DNA of 64,000 bases from Pedobacter xixiisoli (GTDB taxonomy: Bacteria; Bacteroidota; Bacteroidia; Sphingobacteriales; Sphingobacteriaceae), in NCBI RefSeq assembly GCF_900215335.1, contig NZ_OCMT01000002.1, positions 1,240,001 to 1,304,000 on the forward strand, written 5' to 3'. The notes below the pieces were generated by a model that did no database searches, had not been told where the DNA came from, and worked only from the letters and a program-made list of their open reading frames with translations. This document shows positions 23,756 to 33,283 of this stretch, piece after piece. The translations under genes and the position numbers were made by a program. How positions within the stretch are numbered: the first letter of the stretch is position 1; the number at the start of each line of letters is the position of its first letter.

Positions 23756-24271
23756 TTATCCTCTATCAAGAGAGTAGTTTTTAAGGTATTTTTTCAGTTG
23801 TCCTCTTGCTACGTGAATTCTAGTTTTCACCGTACCAATTGGAATGTTTAGCTCTTCAGCAATTTCATGATATTTAAATCCTTCGAAATATTTGATAAAA
23901 GGAATGTAGTATTCTGGAGCTAACGAATCCAAAGCTTTATTGATATCTTTCAATACAAACTTGCTTTCTACGCCGTTGTTTGTTGCACTGTAATGCAAAT
24001 TAGCATAGGTAATGTCATCGCTTTGCGTAATTAAGGCATTTGTTTTTACCAAACGTCTGTAATTGTTGATAAAAGTATTACGCATAATGGTAAACAACCA
24101 GCCTTTTAAATTGGTACCTTCTTTAAATTTACTATAATAGGTTACTGCTTTAAGCATGGTGTCTTGCACCAAATCATTCGCATCTTCAAGGTCTTTAGTA
24201 AAATTTAAAGCAAATGACCTTAATGAAGTAGAGTAGTCGTTTAGTTGTTCGTTAAATTGCAGCTGTGTCAT
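23756..24271 (-). CDS. ECF RNA polymerase sigma factor
   Basis: The 171-residue sigma factor has region 2 (DANDLVQDTMLKAVTYY and GWLFTIMRNTFINNYRR) and region 4 (HEIAEELNIPIGTVKTRIH helix-turn-helix). No anti-sigma gene lies beside it. It is flanked by a strong terminator and an upstream inverted repeat. Its similarity looks closest to the widely conserved single-gene ECF factors of Bacteroidota; the regulon cannot be inferred from the window. Confidence 0.9.
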   Translation of the reverse strand: MTQLQFNEQLNDYSTSLRSFALNFTKDLEDANDLVQDTMLKAVTYYSKFKEGTNLKGWLFTIMRNTFINNYRRLVKTNALITQSDDITYANLHYSATNNGVESKFVLKDINKALDSLAPEYYIPFIKYFEGFKYHEIAEELNIPIGTVKTRIHVARGQLKKYLKNYSLDRG

Positions 24272-24321
24272 ATTCTTAGTTTTTAGTTAATAAAGAACAG
24301 ATGCTAGATGGGTGGCAACTG

Positions 24322-24351
24322 TCATAGTTGTGTAACACATTACAACTATGA
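24322..24351 (-). promoter_or_regulatory. Perfect 10-base inverted repeat upstream of the ECF sigma gene
   Basis: TCATAGTTGT and ACAACTATGA are exact reverse complements with a 10-base spacer, 51 bases before the sigma start. The size and position fit an operator for a dimeric regulator. No standard -7 box is clear, so an alternative (perhaps autoregulated) promoter may lie here. Confidence 0.4.
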
Positions 24352-24419
24352 TACCAAAAACGGCAGAATTGAACTCTTAAAATTTAAAAACTAATAAAAA
24401 GTACTCAAGAAAGCTATAA

Positions 24420-25433
24420 CTAAAGGATATTTACTTCTCTTTCTAGTAACACTCCAAATTTTTGCTGTACAGTATTGATTATTTTTTCTGAAAATCTGTA
24501 CACCTCCTGTCCTGTAGCGCCGCCATGATTCACTAATACCAGGGCTTGATTTTTCCATGTCCCTGTATTTCCGTCTACCATTCCCTTAAAACCACAAGCT
24601 TCGATTAACCAACCCGCAGCCAATTTTATCCTTCCATCTGGTGCTGGATAATGCGGCATGTCTGGAAATTGCGACAGTAAATCATCAAACACAGTTTTAT
24701 CGATAATTGGATTTTTAAAGAAACTCCCTGCATTACCAATGGTACTTGGGTCTGGCAATTTGCTTACACGAATGGCAGCAACCACTTCAGAAACATCAGC
24801 CATGCTTGGCGCTGTAATTCCTCTACGCTCTAATTCGGCATTGATAGCACCATAGTGTGTTTGCAAATTAGCTGTACGAGACAATCGATAAGTAACCGAA
24901 GTAACAATGAACTGTCCCTTCAACTTTCCTTTGAATACACTTTCACGATAGGCAAACTCACAATCTGCCTTAGAAAAAGAGCGAACTTGTCCAGTAGCAA
25001 TTTCAAATGCCGTACAACTTTCAAAAACATCCTTAATCTCTACGCCGTAAGCTCCAATATTTTGAATAGGCGATGCTCCCACCGTACCAGGAATCAATGT
25101 TAGGTTTTCAACACCTGCATATCCATTAGCTACGCAATATTTTACCAAACTATCCCAAACCTCTCCCGCTCCAGCAGTTACCAAAATATCTTCACCGTCT
25201 TCTGTAACATCTATACCTTTAATGCTGATTTTAAGCACCAGCCCATCGTAGTCTTTAATGAAAAGCATATTGCTACCACCCCCTAACACCAACAACTTAT
25301 TTTCTTTTACTACTGGATTTGAAAAAACTGATGTCAAGTCTGCTTCCGAAGAAATATCTGCGTAAAGTTTGGCATTTACATCTATCCCAAAAGTATTGAG
25401 TAGTTTTAAAGAGTGGTTTTCTAAAAGTGGCAT
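24420..25433 (-). CDS. murB: UDP-N-acetylenolpyruvoylglucosamine reductase
   Basis: The 337-residue FAD enzyme uses NADPH to reduce UDP-GlcNAc-enolpyruvate to UDP-MurNAc in cytosolic peptidoglycan synthesis. FAD-binding features are LVLGGGSNML near 46-55 and GTVGASPIQNIGAYG near 113-127. The catalytic segment GNAGSFFKNP carries the active-site Ser. Its length and tail fit a type I MurB. A -7 box TACATTTG lies at 25451-25458 on the minus strand, but the -33 box is poor. Confidence 0.95.
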   Translation of the reverse strand: MPLLENHSLKLLNTFGIDVNAKLYADISSEADLTSVFSNPVVKENKLLVLGGGSNMLFIKDYDGLVLKISIKGIDVTEDGEDILVTAGAGEVWDSLVKYCVANGYAGVENLTLIPGTVGASPIQNIGAYGVEIKDVFESCTAFEIATGQVRSFSKADCEFAYRESVFKGKLKGQFIVTSVTYRLSRTANLQTHYGAINAELERRGITAPSMADVSEVVAAIRVSKLPDPSTIGNAGSFFKNPIIDKTVFDDLLSQFPDMPHYPAPDGRIKLAAGWLIEACGFKGMVDGNTGTWKNQALVLVNHGGATGQEVYRFSEKIINTVQQKFGVLLEREVNIL

Positions 25434-25578
25434 AAAGCTATTGTTTACTGCAAATGTAACAATGATTTACAAAATAGATTTACGTTTTAAGTTTTGCATG
25501 TTGTAGTCCTAGTCTGATGAGCTAAAAAGTATTTGTCTCTCAATTGTAAATTACTAAATATCAGAAAAAAATACTTTA

Positions 25579-25606
25579 GGAAACTTTCAGATTAAAAAAA
25601 GTTTCC
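25579..25606 (+). promoter_or_regulatory. Operator-like inverted repeat over the TetR/efflux promoter
   Basis: GGAAACTTT and AAAGTTTCC form a perfect 9-base inverted repeat with a 10-base spacer, directly overlapping the -33 box and ending 2 bases before the -7 box. TetR-family repressors bind such sites as dimers, so self-repression is likely. Confidence 0.65.
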
Positions 25607-25615
25607 ATAGTTTTG
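25585..25615 (+). promoter_or_regulatory. Promoter of tetR (TTTC-N19-TAGTTTTG)
   Basis: The -33 TTTC (25585-25588) and the -7 TAGTTTTG (25608-25615) are 19 bases apart, matching the Bacteroidota pattern TTTG-N19-TAnnTTTG with one change. The TetR start is 27 bases downstream. Confidence 0.6.
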
Positions 25616-25641
25616 CGTCAGATTTTTGAAAGGATAACAAA

Positions 25642-26280
25642 TTGGAAGTAAGAGATTATATCATTAACGAAGCAGATAAACTTTTTTGCCAGTACGGTTT
25701 TAAAAGCGTAACGATGGATGATATTGCGAAGCATTTAGGCATATCAAAAAAGACAATCTATCAGAACTTCAAGGATAAAAATGAATTGATTAATATCCTG
25801 ATTAAGGACAGGATTGTAAATCAGGACCTACAAATGAACAATTGTTTTGCTAAATCTGAAAATGCAGTGCAAGAACTGTATTTAGGAATGCAGGACATGG
25901 ACTACTTTTTAGCAACAATGAACCCGATGCTTTTTTATGACCTACAGAAGTATCATCAGGAAGCTTGGTTAAAATTTGTTGCTTTTAAAGAAAAAGAAAT
26001 TGGAAGAAAAATTTCTGAAAACTTGGAAAGAGGTAAACAAGAAGGCCTTTACCGAGCAGATATCGATACCGAAATCATTACCAGAATGAGATTAGATCAA
26101 GTAGATGTGGTTTTCACTCAAAATGGTCATTATGACACCAATAAAAATAGCTTATCAAGTATTATGGTGGAAATAACTCGTCATTTTTTGTTCGGAATTT
26201 GTAACAATGAAGGACTTAAGTTAATCCATAAATACGACGATGAACTATTGAACCAAAAGGAACTAGTAAAAAACAATTAA
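25642..26280 (+). CDS. TetR/AcrR-family regulator of the efflux operon
   Basis: The 212-residue repressor has an N-terminal helix-turn-helix (VTMDDIAKHLGISKKTIYQNF, about residues 23-43) and a C-terminal ligand domain of helices. The start is a TTG at 25642 supported by AAAGG seven to eight bases before it. It precedes the TolC/MFP/RND genes by 38 bases on the same strand, so it probably represses them and its own promoter through the inverted repeat at 25579-25606. The inducer is unknown. Confidence 0.88.
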   Translation: MEVRDYIINEADKLFCQYGFKSVTMDDIAKHLGISKKTIYQNFKDKNELINILIKDRIVNQDLQMNNCFAKSENAVQELYLGMQDMDYFLATMNPMLFYDLQKYHQEAWLKFVAFKEKEIGRKISENLERGKQEGLYRADIDTEIITRMRLDQVDVVFTQNGHYDTNKNSLSSIMVEITRHFLFGICNNEGLKLIHKYDDELLNQKELVKNN

Positions 26281-26318
26281 TATAGCATTAACCCCAAAAA
26301 ATAATAATTATATCAACT

Positions 26319-27659
26319 ATGTTTAGAATAAAGACGGCAAAACTAATGTTACTGCTCTTAGCCAGTCTCGGTTTGCCAGCGCTCACCTACGCACAACAGC
26401 CAATAACGCTAAAAGATGCGTTAAAATATGCTTTAGAAAACAATGCGGCTGCTAAGAAGGCGGTATTAGAAATTGATAAAGGTAAGTTTAAAACGCAAGA
26501 GGTAAGAGCACAAGCCTTACCACAAATTACGGGTAACGTAGGCTTAACTTACAATGCAATCATCGGTCAATTGGTTGCAGATATTGGCGGACAAACTCAA
26601 TCTTTTAAAATGGGACAAGCTTGGAACTCTGTAGCCGGAGTACAATTATCTCAACAGTTATTTAACCAGCAAGTATTTACTGGCTTACAAGCTGCCAAAT
26701 CTAGCGAAGCTTATTACAGGTTAAATGCACAACTTACCCAAGAACAAGTAATTGAGCAGGTTGCCAATAATTATTATCAAGTATTGGTGAACAGGCAGCA
26801 ATTAAATGTAATCGATACTAATATCAAAAACGTAAAAGTAGTTGAGAAAATTATCGCAAACCAATATAAAAATGGTTTAGCCAAGAAGATTGATGTTGAT
26901 CGTATCAATGTTAACCTCACTAATTTAAACACACAAAGAGCTGAAGCTGCGAATGGGATTACCATGTTAGAAAATCAATTGAAATTTGCCATGGGAATGC
27001 CTATTAACAATCCAATTACACTTCCTTCTTCTGAACTAACCGACGTTAATCAAAATCCAGTTTTGGCAGATACTTTGAACACAGCATCAAGGACCGAAAT
27101 GAAGTTATTGGATGTACAAGGAAAATTGCTAAATCTACAGCGTAAGGCTTACGTCTCTGAATACTATCCTACACTTGCATTAACGGCAAACTACAACTAT
27201 AACAGCCAATCAAATGGTTTCGATTTCTTAACATCCAACCGTAATGCGATTGGCTTTGATGCCTCTGCAATAGGTTTAACTTTACGTGTTCCCATCTTCA
27301 ATGGTTTCTTAACTCGTTCTAAAGTAAGACAAGCAGATGTAGAGATTAAACAATATGAAGTAGATCGTAGGGAAACCACCAACTCGCTGAATATGGCTTA
27401 CGAGAATGCTAAAATTCAATTGAGAAACAGCATTAATACCATTAATGCTCAAAAGAAAAACGCAGAGTTGGCTAGAGAAATCTATGTAAGTACACAAAAC
27501 AATTACAATAACGGATTGGCTTCTCTAACCGACCTGTTAGATACTGAAAATGCTTTAACACAAGCTCAAAACAGCTACACACAAGCATTATTAAACTATA
27601 AAATTGCCGAAATACAGTTGATCAAGTCTAAAGGCGAAATCAACACTTTAGCACAATAA
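26319..27659 (+). CDS. TolC-family outer-membrane efflux channel
   Basis: The 446-residue protein has a signal peptide ending near TYAQQ and the repeated helical architecture of outer-membrane factors. The N-repeat begins ITLKDALKYALENN, the C-repeat begins VSEYYPTLALTANYN, and long coiled coils carry LLDTENALTQAQNSY. A trimer would span the outer membrane and join the RND pump across the periplasm. It is the first transporter gene of the operon, 38 bases after tetR. Confidence 0.9.
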   Translation: MFRIKTAKLMLLLLASLGLPALTYAQQPITLKDALKYALENNAAAKKAVLEIDKGKFKTQEVRAQALPQITGNVGLTYNAIIGQLVADIGGQTQSFKMGQAWNSVAGVQLSQQLFNQQVFTGLQAAKSSEAYYRLNAQLTQEQVIEQVANNYYQVLVNRQQLNVIDTNIKNVKVVEKIIANQYKNGLAKKIDVDRINVNLTNLNTQRAEAANGITMLENQLKFAMGMPINNPITLPSSELTDVNQNPVLADTLNTASRTEMKLLDVQGKLLNLQRKAYVSEYYPTLALTANYNYNSQSNGFDFLTSNRNAIGFDASAIGLTLRVPIFNGFLTRSKVRQADVEIKQYEVDRRETTNSLNMAYENAKIQLRNSINTINAQKKNAELAREIYVSTQNNYNNGLASLTDLLDTENALTQAQNSYTQALLNYKIAEIQLIKSKGEINTLAQ

Positions 27660-27698
27660 ACCAAAGTACAGAAGAAATAAAGTCAAATCAATAAACAG

Positions 27699-28766
27699 AT
27701 GAAAAGAGTAATTACCATAATTATTGTAGTTGTTGTCATATTAGCTGCAATTTTTTACATATTAAACAACAACAAGAAGAAGGCACAAGAGACCACCGAT
27801 TTTATCGCGAAAGGTAGTGGTGCTGTAGCTGTAAAGGCTGCAAACGTAGAACGCAAAGAAGTGAATTTGGATTTTACTGCTAACGGAAACTTTGCTCCTC
27901 AGCAAGAGCTAAACTTCTTATCAGAGAATGCCGGTCGTGTGACTAAAATATATGTGTCAGAAGGTGACCGTGTAAGCAAAGGACAAGTTTTAGCTCGTAT
28001 CGATGCTGAAATTATCAATACCGATAGAGAAACTGCAGAAGCTGCTTACCAAAATGCGGTAAAAGACGAAGCTAGGTATCAAAGTTCTTATGCAACTGGT
28101 GGTGTTACACAACAACAGTTAGACCAAGCTAAATTGGCAACTCAAAATGCTAAATTACGTTTACAAGCTTCACAAAGAAGATTAAGCGATGCTAACATCA
28201 AATCTCCAATTAACGGTATCGTAAACAAAAAATACATTGAGGTAGGTGCGTTTGTAACCGCTCAAGGTACGCAACTGTTCGAATTGGTAGATGTTTCCAA
28301 ATTGAAGTTGAAAGTAAACGTGAACGAAGGACAGGTTGCTAACCTAAAAAATGGTGATGCAGTTCAAATTCAATCATCGGTATTCCCTACAGAGAAATTT
28401 TCTGGAAAAGTAACTTTTATTGCATCAAAAGCTGACGAAACTTTAAACTTCCCTATCGAGATTGAAGTAGCTAACAATACTAAATCTAGCTTAAAAGCAG
28501 GTATGTATGGTACAGCGGTATTCAAATTCCCTAAACAAGCTCCTGCAATTTTGGTTCCTCGTACTTCTTTTGTGGGTAGTGTAAGTAGCAACGAAGTTTA
28601 CGTTCTAAACAAATCTAAAAACACTGCCGAGACTCGTAAAGTAGTATCTGGTCGTATTTTGGGAGATAACGTAGAGATTTTAGAAGGCTTAAAAGAAGGA
28701 GAAACAGTAATTACAAGTGGTCAAATTAACTTGACAGAAGGCACTCCGGTTACCATTATTAAATAA
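27699..28766 (+). CDS. RND periplasmic adaptor (membrane fusion protein)
   Basis: The 355-residue adaptor has one N-terminal membrane segment (ITIIIVVVVILAAIFYIL), then a barrel-sandwich (lipoyl-like) domain (SENAGRVTKIYVSEGDRVSK), an alpha-hairpin (about 105-170), the second half of the sandwich (ANIKSPINGIVNKKYIEVG) and a beta-barrel. It links the RND permease to TolC. It lies between the TolC and permease genes in the same operon. Confidence 0.92.
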   Translation: MKRVITIIIVVVVILAAIFYILNNNKKKAQETTDFIAKGSGAVAVKAANVERKEVNLDFTANGNFAPQQELNFLSENAGRVTKIYVSEGDRVSKGQVLARIDAEIINTDRETAEAAYQNAVKDEARYQSSYATGGVTQQQLDQAKLATQNAKLRLQASQRRLSDANIKSPINGIVNKKYIEVGAFVTAQGTQLFELVDVSKLKLKVNVNEGQVANLKNGDAVQIQSSVFPTEKFSGKVTFIASKADETLNFPIEIEVANNTKSSLKAGMYGTAVFKFPKQAPAILVPRTSFVGSVSSNEVYVLNKSKNTAETRKVVSGRILGDNVEILEGLKEGETVITSGQINLTEGTPVTIIK

Positions 28767-28856
28767 GGATAGTTGAATGTTAAGAGTTGCGGGCTACGAG
28801 CTAAAATCTCGATACTCGATACTTAAATCTCGATACTAATTACCCAACATAAAAAA

Positions 28857-31800
28857 ATGAAAATCACTGACATATCCATAAAACGACCGTCGCTGGTAAT
28901 TGTGGTATTTACCGCACTAACCTTGATGGGTCTATTGAGCTATTTCTCGTTAGGATACGAGCTTTTACCAAAGTTCACTTCAAACGTAGTATCTATCTCT
29001 ACCATTTACCCTGGTGCTTCGCCAAACGAAGTAGAAAGTACCGTAACCAAGAAAATTGAAGATGCGGTTTCTTCGATGGAAAACATCAAGAAAATTAATG
29101 CCAGCTCTTACGAAAGTTTATCTGTAGTGGTAATTACCTTAACGGATAAAGCTGAAATAGACATTGCACTAAATGATGCACAAAGAAAGGTGAACGCCAT
29201 CTTGGCGGATTTACCAGACGATGTTAAACAACCCTCATTGAGTAAGTTCTCGTTAGACGATTTCCCTGTAATCACCATGTCTGCATCTGGTAACATGGAT
29301 GATATTTCGTTCTACGATTTAATGGACAAACGTATTGCACCAATCATTTCCCGTGTATCTGGTGTAGCGCAAGTTAACTTAATTGGTGGTTCAGAGCGTG
29401 AAATTAAAGTAGGTTTAGATGCTAAAAAAATGCAAGGCTACGGATTATCTGTACCAGCTGTACAACAGGCAATTTTAGCTTCTAACTTAGATTTCCCTAC
29501 AGGAAGTGTTAAAACTAAAGAGCAAGACATTTTAGTACGTTTATCTGGTAAATACGCAAGTATCGAAGAGATGCGTAACCTAGTAGTTTCTACAGGTAAA
29601 GATGGCGCACAAATTCGTTTAGGCGATATTGCCGATGTTCAGGATACCCAAAAAGAAACTGAGAAAATTGCCCGTATCAACAGAGCTAACTCTATCGCTT
29701 TGCAAATTATTAAACAAAGTGATGCCAATGCGGTAACGGTAAGTGAAGGCACTAAAGCAATTATCGAAAAACTAAAAACTGATTATAAAGACATCAACTT
29801 AGATATCAAGATTGTAAACGATAGTTCTGTTTATACCTTGCAATCTGCCGATGCGGTAATCCACGATTTAATTTTAGCGGTTATTTTGGTAGCCGTGGTA
29901 ATGCTTTTCTTCTTACACAGTTTGCGTAATGCCATCATTGTAATGGTTTCCATTCCTGCATCTTTAATTGCTACGTTTATTGGTATTTCATTATTCGGTT
30001 ATTCATTAAACTTAATGTCTTTACTAGGTCTATCCCTAGTGGTAGGTATCTTGGTAGATGATGCGATTGTGGTTTTGGAGAATATCCAACGTCACATGGA
30101 GATGGGTAAAAACAAGGTTCGTGCTGCTATAGACGGAACACGTGAAATCGGTTTTACCGTAGTTTCCATCACTTTCGTAATTGTGGTAGTTTTCTTCCCT
30201 ATCGCAGTAAGTACTGGTATGGTAGCTAACATTTTACGTCAGTTCTGTGTGGTAGTTATTATTGCAACATTACTATCGTTAGTTGCCTCGTTTACTATTG
30301 TACCGTTAATTTTCTCTCGTTTTGGTAAATTGGAGAAAATAGAAGGTAAAAATGCCTTTGGTAAATTCATCCTTTGGTTCGAAAAACAATTGGCAAAATT
30401 TACCAAATGGATTACTGGATTATTAGAATGGACACTTAAACACAAAGCCATTACACTTGTTTCAATGGTTTTGTTACTGCTATCTTCTTGCGGCTTATTA
30501 GCTGGCGGATACATTGGTTTCGAATTCTTCCCTAAGTCTGATAAAGGCGAGTTCTTGTTACAAATAGAGATGCCTAAAGATGCTTCTTTAGAACAGACCA
30601 ACCTATATACGCAAAAGGCTGAAAACTATTTAAGCGGTCAGAAAGATGTAATTCAAATGATTACCACTGTTGGTCAATCTAGCGGAAACATGGGCGCTAC
30701 CACTGCTACTGCTTATAAGTCGGAAATTAACGTTAAGTTAAAAGACAAACCAGAACGTGGCAATGTCTCTTCTGATATCATTTCAACAACTTACACCCGT
30801 GAGTTGGAAAAAGTGTTGGTAGGCGCTAAAATCAAGACCGTTCCAATCGGTATTTTGGGAACCGCTGATAATGCTCCAATTCAATTGGTAGTAATGGGAC
30901 CTCAGTTAGATACTGTTTTAGCTGTTGCAGAAAGAGCAGAAAAAGTACTAGCGAAAATTCCTGGTGCTACGCAAACTAAACTTTCGGTAGAAAAAGGTAC
31001 ACCAGAGATTAACGTAAAAGTTGATAGGGATAAAATGTCGGCATTAGGATTAAACCTTTCGACAGTAGGTTCAACCATGCAGACAGCTTTTGCTGGTAAT
31101 ACCGATGGTAAATTCCGTCAAGGTGAGTACGAATACGACATTAACATCCAGTACCAAGATTTCGATCGTAAAGATATTGATGACGTACGTAACCTGATCT
31201 TTGCAAATGCTACAGGCCAACAAATCAAACTTTCGCAATTTGCAGAAATTAAAGAAGGTTCTGGACCAAGTTTATTAGAGCGTTTAAATAAATCTACTTC
31301 GGTAACAGTACAAGCGCAAACAGTGGGCAGACCGACAGGTTCTGTGGTAACTGATTTCCAAACGGAGTTAGATAAAATGAAATTGCCTGCAGGTGTAAGT
31401 TTCTTCTGGGCTGGTGACCAAGAAAACCAAAGCGAAGGTTTCGGTACTTTAGGTATCGCTTTGTTAGCAGCAATTATCTTGGTTTATTTAATCATGGTGG
31501 CATTGTACGATAGTTTTGTTTATCCGTTTGTGGTAATGTTCTCTTTACCATTGGCATTAATTGGAGCCTTACTTGCTTTGGCGTTAACTAATAACGCTTT
31601 GGGTATCTTTACTATCCTCGGTTTCATTATGCTAATGGGTCTAGTAGCGAAGAATGCGATTATCTTGGTCGATTTTACCAACCAAATGAAAGCGCAAGGC
31701 AAAACTACTCACGAAGCGCTAATTTTAGCTAACCATGCTCGTTTACGTCCAATTTTGATGACAACTATTGCCATGGTAATCGGTATGTTACCTATTGCAT

Positions 31801-32027
31801 TGGCAAGTGGTGCTGGTGCCGACTGGAAAAATGGTTTGGCATGGGTTATTATTGGCGGTTTAACCAGTTCGCTATTCCTTACATTGGTAGTTGTACCAGT
31901 AATGTACCAAATTTTCGATAATATTTTAGAGAAATTCGGTTTCAACAAAAAAGGAAAAACCATTGAAGAATTAATGGTAGAACCTTACGACCATAAAGAT
32001 GTAAATGAGTGGGAACAACACCACTAA
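28857..32027 (+). CDS. RND-family multidrug efflux permease
   Basis: The 1056-residue inner-membrane proton antiporter has the HAE1/AcrB layout: N-terminal IKRPSLVIVVFTALTLMG, 12 membrane helices in two halves and two large periplasmic loops. The proton-relay helix reads VGILVDDAIVVLENI, with two adjacent Asp, and the second half has GLVAKNAIILVDFTN with the expected Lys/Asn. It pumps hydrophobic toxic compounds using proton-motive force; specificity is not readable. It is the last gene of the operon and is followed by a strong terminator. Confidence 0.94.
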   Translation: MKITDISIKRPSLVIVVFTALTLMGLLSYFSLGYELLPKFTSNVVSISTIYPGASPNEVESTVTKKIEDAVSSMENIKKINASSYESLSVVVITLTDKAEIDIALNDAQRKVNAILADLPDDVKQPSLSKFSLDDFPVITMSASGNMDDISFYDLMDKRIAPIISRVSGVAQVNLIGGSEREIKVGLDAKKMQGYGLSVPAVQQAILASNLDFPTGSVKTKEQDILVRLSGKYASIEEMRNLVVSTGKDGAQIRLGDIADVQDTQKETEKIARINRANSIALQIIKQSDANAVTVSEGTKAIIEKLKTDYKDINLDIKIVNDSSVYTLQSADAVIHDLILAVILVAVVMLFFLHSLRNAIIVMVSIPASLIATFIGISLFGYSLNLMSLLGLSLVVGILVDDAIVVLENIQRHMEMGKNKVRAAIDGTREIGFTVVSITFVIVVVFFPIAVSTGMVANILRQFCVVVIIATLLSLVASFTIVPLIFSRFGKLEKIEGKNAFGKFILWFEKQLAKFTKWITGLLEWTLKHKAITLVSMVLLLLSSCGLLAGGYIGFEFFPKSDKGEFLLQIEMPKDASLEQTNLYTQKAENYLSGQKDVIQMITTVGQSSGNMGATTATAYKSEINVKLKDKPERGNVSSDIISTTYTRELEKVLVGAKIKTVPIGILGTADNAPIQLVVMGPQLDTVLAVAERAEKVLAKIPGATQTKLSVEKGTPEINVKVDRDKMSALGLNLSTVGSTMQTAFAGNTDGKFRQGEYEYDINIQYQDFDRKDIDDVRNLIFANATGQQIKLSQFAEIKEGSGPSLLERLNKSTSVTVQAQTVGRPTGSVVTDFQTELDKMKLPAGVSFFWAGDQENQSEGFGTLGIALLAAIILVYLIMVALYDSFVYPFVVMFSLPLALIGALLALALTNNALGIFTILGFIMLMGLVAKNAIILVDFTNQMKAQGKTTHEALILANHARLRPILMTTIAMVIGMLPIALASGAGADWKNGLAWVIIGGLTSSLFLTLVVVPVMYQIFDNILEKFGFNKKGKTIEELMVEPYDHKDVNEWEQHH

Positions 32028-32054
32028 GAATTTTTCCCAACACACAATAAACCC

Positions 32055-32089
32055 AGTCCCGATAGCAAATTGTTATCGGGACTTTTTTA
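32055..32089 (+). terminator. Terminator of the efflux operon
   Basis: AGTCCCGATA pairs perfectly with TATCGGGACT around a 9-base loop, followed by TTTTT, 28 bases after the permease stop. Confidence 0.88.
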
Positions 32090-32340
32090 TATTTCCTCTT
32101 TTAGAGCGGTGCCCGAAGGGCGGGGGTGTTATGGATGTAATATTCTCTCGAAAAGCAAGGTCATCAACTTGGTTTAAAATTAGTCGGGCTTTACGCTACA
32201 ACTTTTTGTTCTCGTTTCGGCCTTCCATTCCGTCATCCTGAGCTTGTCGAAGGATTATTATGGCAACAACGTTTCGACAAGCTCAACGTGACACGCAAAA
32301 AGTATTTCCACTGCAATCCCGTTTATTAAACTGTAGGCAT
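32088..32340. repeat. Composite nested repeat between efflux operon and small lipoprotein
   Basis: No gene is seen in this part of the 389-base gap. Stems around TAGAGCGGTGCCCGAAGGGCGGGGGTG are at 32091-32128. AGTCGGGCTTTACGCT begins an outer arm at about 32189, and CACTGCAATCCCGTTTA closes it at 32308-32326. Between them sits a GAGCTTGTCGAAG-family palindrome (32231-32293). A second element with the same outer arms but a different inner palindrome is at 38404-38570. Confidence 0.6.
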
Positions 32341-32416
32341 TACTCCCATCAAAAAAAATACTAGCAAGTGTAAGTTTTCTTTTCAATTCGCTACTTATAC
32401 CCATAAAGAACATAAA

Positions 32417-32611
32417 ATGAAAAGAATTGCAATCACAATAATTTCGCTATTGGCTTTAACCAGCTGTGGCAAAAACTCATCGCCAGATGGACGGGCACAA
32501 CTAAGAGACGCAGAGCTTTCTCAAAGAATAGACAAGCTAGAAAAAAAGCAAATCGTTATTTTAGATAGTATGCGTTTGTTAAATGAGAAGATAGAAGCAA
32601 TAAAAAATTAG
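32417..32611 (+). CDS. Small lipoprotein with coiled coil
   Basis: The 64-residue protein has a lipoprotein signal (MKRIAITIISLLALTSC; lipobox LTSC) and a mature part of about 46 residues. That part is a likely coiled coil, with heptads of Leu and Ile in AELSQRIDKLEKKQIVILDS. Small Lpp-like lipoproteins can tether or space envelope layers, but no specific family is recognised. It stands alone between repeats. Confidence 0.65.
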   Translation: MKRIAITIISLLALTSCGKNSSPDGRAQLRDAELSQRIDKLEKKQIVILDSMRLLNEKIEAIKN

Positions 32612-32616
32612 CTTAT

Positions 32617-32747
32617 TGTCATTGTGAAGTACGAAGCACTTGCAGAGCAAGCTCGATGCAATTAAAACACAAACAGACAATGAAAATCTTAAAGCAAATT
32701 ATATATTTTAGTAGTTGTAAGATTGCTTCGTACCTCGCAATGACGAC
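32617..32747. repeat. Palindromic repeat, CATTGCGAGG family (copy 2)
   Basis: TGTCATTGTGAAGTACGAAGCA pairs imperfectly with GATTGCTTCGTACCTCGCAATGACG. The arms are separated by about 80 AT-rich bases. The element fills the gap before the ECF sigma gene. Confidence 0.65.
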
Positions 32748-32800
32748 CTTTATTATATCGCTTCCAAACTACCTTAAATATAAGCTTGCAAACCTAAACT

Positions 32801-33283
32801 ATGAGCGAAATAGAGTTCCTTCAATTACTTACTTCCAATCAAGGAATTATTGGTAAGGTTTGCAGTATTTATTGCAATCAAAGGGAAGACTACGAGGATT
32901 TATTTCAAGAAATTACCTACCAAGCTTGGAAAGGTTTCACTTCATTTAGAGGGGACGCTAAATTTAGCACTTGGCTATACCGCATTGCATTAAATACTGC
33001 CATCAGTTCTTTTAGAAAAAGAAAACCTACGATAGAATTTGTAGCGGTGTTACCAGACAACAACTTTCATCATCCAAATGAAAAAAATGAACAACAACAG
33101 CAATTACTTTGGGGTATAAAACAATTAAACGAAGGCGAACGAGCCATCATTGCACTTTACTTAGAAGAAATGAGTTATCAAGAAATTGCAGAAATTATTG
33201 GAATTAGCGAAAATAACGTAGGCGTAAAAATCAACCGAATTAAAAACAAACTTCATCAAATTTTAAGTCATGGAAACAGATAA
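32801..33283 (+). CDS. ECF RNA polymerase sigma factor with membrane partner
   Basis: The 160-residue ECF sigma factor has region 2 (DYEDLFQEITYQAWKGF, then FSTWLYRIALNTAISSFRK) and region 4 (QEIAEIIGISENNVGVKINR). It overlaps the following membrane-protein gene by 14 bases, the arrangement of sigma and anti-sigma pairs. The 217 bases upstream hold only a repeat and the promoter. Its regulon cannot be told from sequence. Confidence 0.9.
   Translation: MSEIEFLQLLTSNQGIIGKVCSIYCNQREDYEDLFQEITYQAWKGFTSFRGDAKFSTWLYRIALNTAISSFRKRKPTIEFVAVLPDNNFHHPNEKNEQQQQLLWGIKQLNEGERAIIALYLEEMSYQEIAEIIGISENNVGVKINRIKNKLHQILSHGNR

Noticed and set aside
32005-32241. 78-codon frame overlapping the RND permease end
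   Set aside because: It runs through the terminator and the composite repeat; not a gene.
32656-32856. 66-codon frame before the ECF sigma gene
   Set aside because: It is built from the CATTGCGAGG-type repeat and overlaps the sigma gene in another frame.
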